From: Rhodospirillales bacterium
GTDB lineage: Bacteria; Pseudomonadota; Alphaproteobacteria; Kiloniellales; JACOMY01
Reading direction: 5' to 3'
Assembly (NCBI GenBank): GCA_014324045.1
Contig: JACOMY010000006.1
Span: 1-64,000, forward strand
Length of the DNA: 64,000 nucleotides
Shown here: positions 63,003 through 64,000 of the stretch, piece after piece
How the letters are laid out: every line of letters begins with the position of its first letter
Numbering within the stretch: the stretch's first letter is position 1
Translations under genes and position numbers: made by a program
The notes under the pieces: model-generated
The model's input: only the letters and a program-made list of their open reading frames with translations
Told to the model about the DNA's origin: nothing
Database searches by the model: none

Positions 63003-63959
63003 ATGTTCAGAGGAAAGCTTATCGCCGCTGCCTTGACCCTACCTTTCGCGCTGACCTCGGCACAGGCGGTCGAGATGGGCGATAAGGACGAACCGATCAA
63101 GCTGGCGATCAACGAGTGGACCGGCCAGCACATCGCTACCCATATTGCCGGCGAGACACTAAAGCGGGCCGGTTACGATGTGGAGTACGTGACCGCCGGC
63201 TACGACGCGCAGTTCACCGCCATAGCCGACGGTGAGATACACGGGACCATGGAGGTTTGGAGCAGTAATGCCCCCGACCTCTGGATCAAGATGGCGGAGG
63301 CTGGCAAGGTCGAGGACATTGGTCCCACCGGGATCGAGGCGCGCGAAGGCTTTCTCTATCCGGTTCATGTCAAGGAGATGTGCCCAGGTCTGCCCGATTG
63401 GGAGGCGCTGAAGGCCTGCGCGCCGCTCTTCGCCACCGCCGAAACCTTGCCGCAGGGCCGTCTGGTCGACTATCCCGCCGACTGGGGCACGCCGGGCGCC
63501 GACCGCCTGACCGGACTGAAACTGCCCTACCGCGCCGTTCCGGCCGGCAGCGAGGGAGCGCTCATCTCCGAGCTTAAGGCCTCGGTCGCCAAGAAGAGCC
63601 CGCTGCTGATGGTCTTCTGGCAGCCGCATTGGGCGCTGTCGGAGTACGAGACCGAGTGGGTGAACCTGCCGAAGGCGGAAGACGGCTGCTTCAGCGATCC
63701 GGCCTGGGGGGTGAACCCGGACGGCCTGAACGACTGCGACTTCTCCGAGGCGCGCGTCTTCAAGGTAGTCTGGAAGGGCTTCGACGAGAAGTGGCCGGCC
63801 GCCTACGAGATCCTGCAGAACATCTCGATCCCGACCGCCGACCAGCAGGCCATGATGGGCCAGATCGACCAGGAAGGCACGGATCTGGAAGAGGTGGTCG
63901 CCAAGTGGATGGATGACCACCCGGATACTTGGCAAGCTTGGATCGCCCCCGCGCAGTAG
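63003..63959 (+). CDS. Glycine-betaine/proline-type ABC transporter substrate-binding protein
   Basis: 318 aa with a Sec signal (LIAAALTLPFALTSAQAV). OpuAC-family features: IKLAINEWTGQHIATHIAGE (about 30), AGYDAQFTAIADGEIHGTME (about 68), VWSSNAPDLW (aromatic ligand cage) and LLMVFWQPHWALSEYE (about 198). It delivers a quaternary amine (betaine, choline or carnitine) to an ABC importer whose other genes would lie beyond the right edge. The divergent regulator gene is inactivated, so control may be lost. Confidence 0.93.
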   Translation: MFRGKLIAAALTLPFALTSAQAVEMGDKDEPIKLAINEWTGQHIATHIAGETLKRAGYDVEYVTAGYDAQFTAIADGEIHGTMEVWSSNAPDLWIKMAEAGKVEDIGPTGIEAREGFLYPVHVKEMCPGLPDWEALKACAPLFATAETLPQGRLVDYPADWGTPGADRLTGLKLPYRAVPAGSEGALISELKASVAKKSPLLMVFWQPHWALSEYETEWVNLPKAEDGCFSDPAWGVNPDGLNDCDFSEARVFKVVWKGFDEKWPAAYEILQNISIPTADQQAMMGQIDQEGTDLEEVVAKWMDDHPDTWQAWIAPAQ

Positions 63960-64000
63960 GCGGAGCAGTGCAAGATCCTCCGACTGGGTCCCGCCCCCCT

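Overview
The window is GC-rich (clearly above 60% in most genes) and looks like an alphaproteobacterial chromosome, most likely Rhodospirillales-like. Signs are the ftsK-lolA neighbourhood, YbbAP/TesA-type genes, two TRAP transporters, an intracellular PHA depolymerase, several amine/betaine genes and a DUF1127 protein. The family-level assignment is inference. There are no rRNA, tRNA or CRISPR loci that I can see. A striking trait is gene decay: at least eight genes in 64 kb are broken by frameshifts, in-frame stops or truncation. Short 14-15 bp tandem duplications recur inside and between genes, and at least one of them causes a frameshift.

Left part (0.6-10.6 kb): a seven-gene minus-strand catabolic operon read from 9438 down to 655. 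It encodes a DapA-family lyase, an aldehyde dehydrogenase, an FAD amine/amino-acid oxidoreductase, two short-chain dehydrogenases, an MttB-like methyltransferase without an amber codon, and a Tat-exported oligopeptide-type solute-binding protein. A divergent LysR regulator faces it across a 23-bp perfect inverted repeat. A quaternary amine or N-methylated amino acid is a reasonable guess for the substrate. From 10.8 to 27.8 kb lie mostly housekeeping or stand-alone genes: pterin dehydratase, zincin, uracil-DNA glycosylase-like protein, Tat carbonic anhydrase, ThpR, aldo/keto reductase, TesA-like esterase, YbbA-YbbP ABC exporter, Bax-inhibitor-1 protein, nitronate monooxygenase, TM2 protein and a TRAP DctQM pair. 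Broken sir2 and unknown-function genes sit at 13.9-15.7 kb.

Middle (27.9-43 kb): an ankyrin-repeat island. A cassette of a secreted ankyrin gene (A) followed by a translationally coupled second ankyrin gene (B) occurs three times with a conserved promoter. One B copy is split by about 750 bp of AT-rich foreign DNA. Next come mmsB, a HelD-like helicase with an inserted nuclease-like domain and zinc ribbons, an EcoRI-like restriction-modification pair, a MAPEG protein, a tartrate/isopropylmalate-type dehydrogenase, a 3-hydroxyisobutyryl-CoA hydrolase and a ruined acyl-CoA dehydrogenase. mmsB, the hydrolase and the dehydrogenase look like one valine-degradation operon that was split by the helicase/R-M segment.

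Right part (43-64 kb): lolA, ftsK and a DapC-like aminotransferase; decayed remnants of a sugar-binding protein and a ThDP enzyme; a fatty-acid hydroxylase with a small membrane protein whose start seems to be ATA; and a phytanoyl-CoA dioxygenase remnant. A GntR-linked operon follows with a PanB-like protein lacking two metal ligands, a DUF6166 protein and a complete TRAP transporter. Then come PHA depolymerase, a GST, a DUF1127 protein, aminopeptidase P, a GlxA/AraC-type regulator carrying three in-frame TAG codons, and a glycine-betaine-type binding protein at the right edge.
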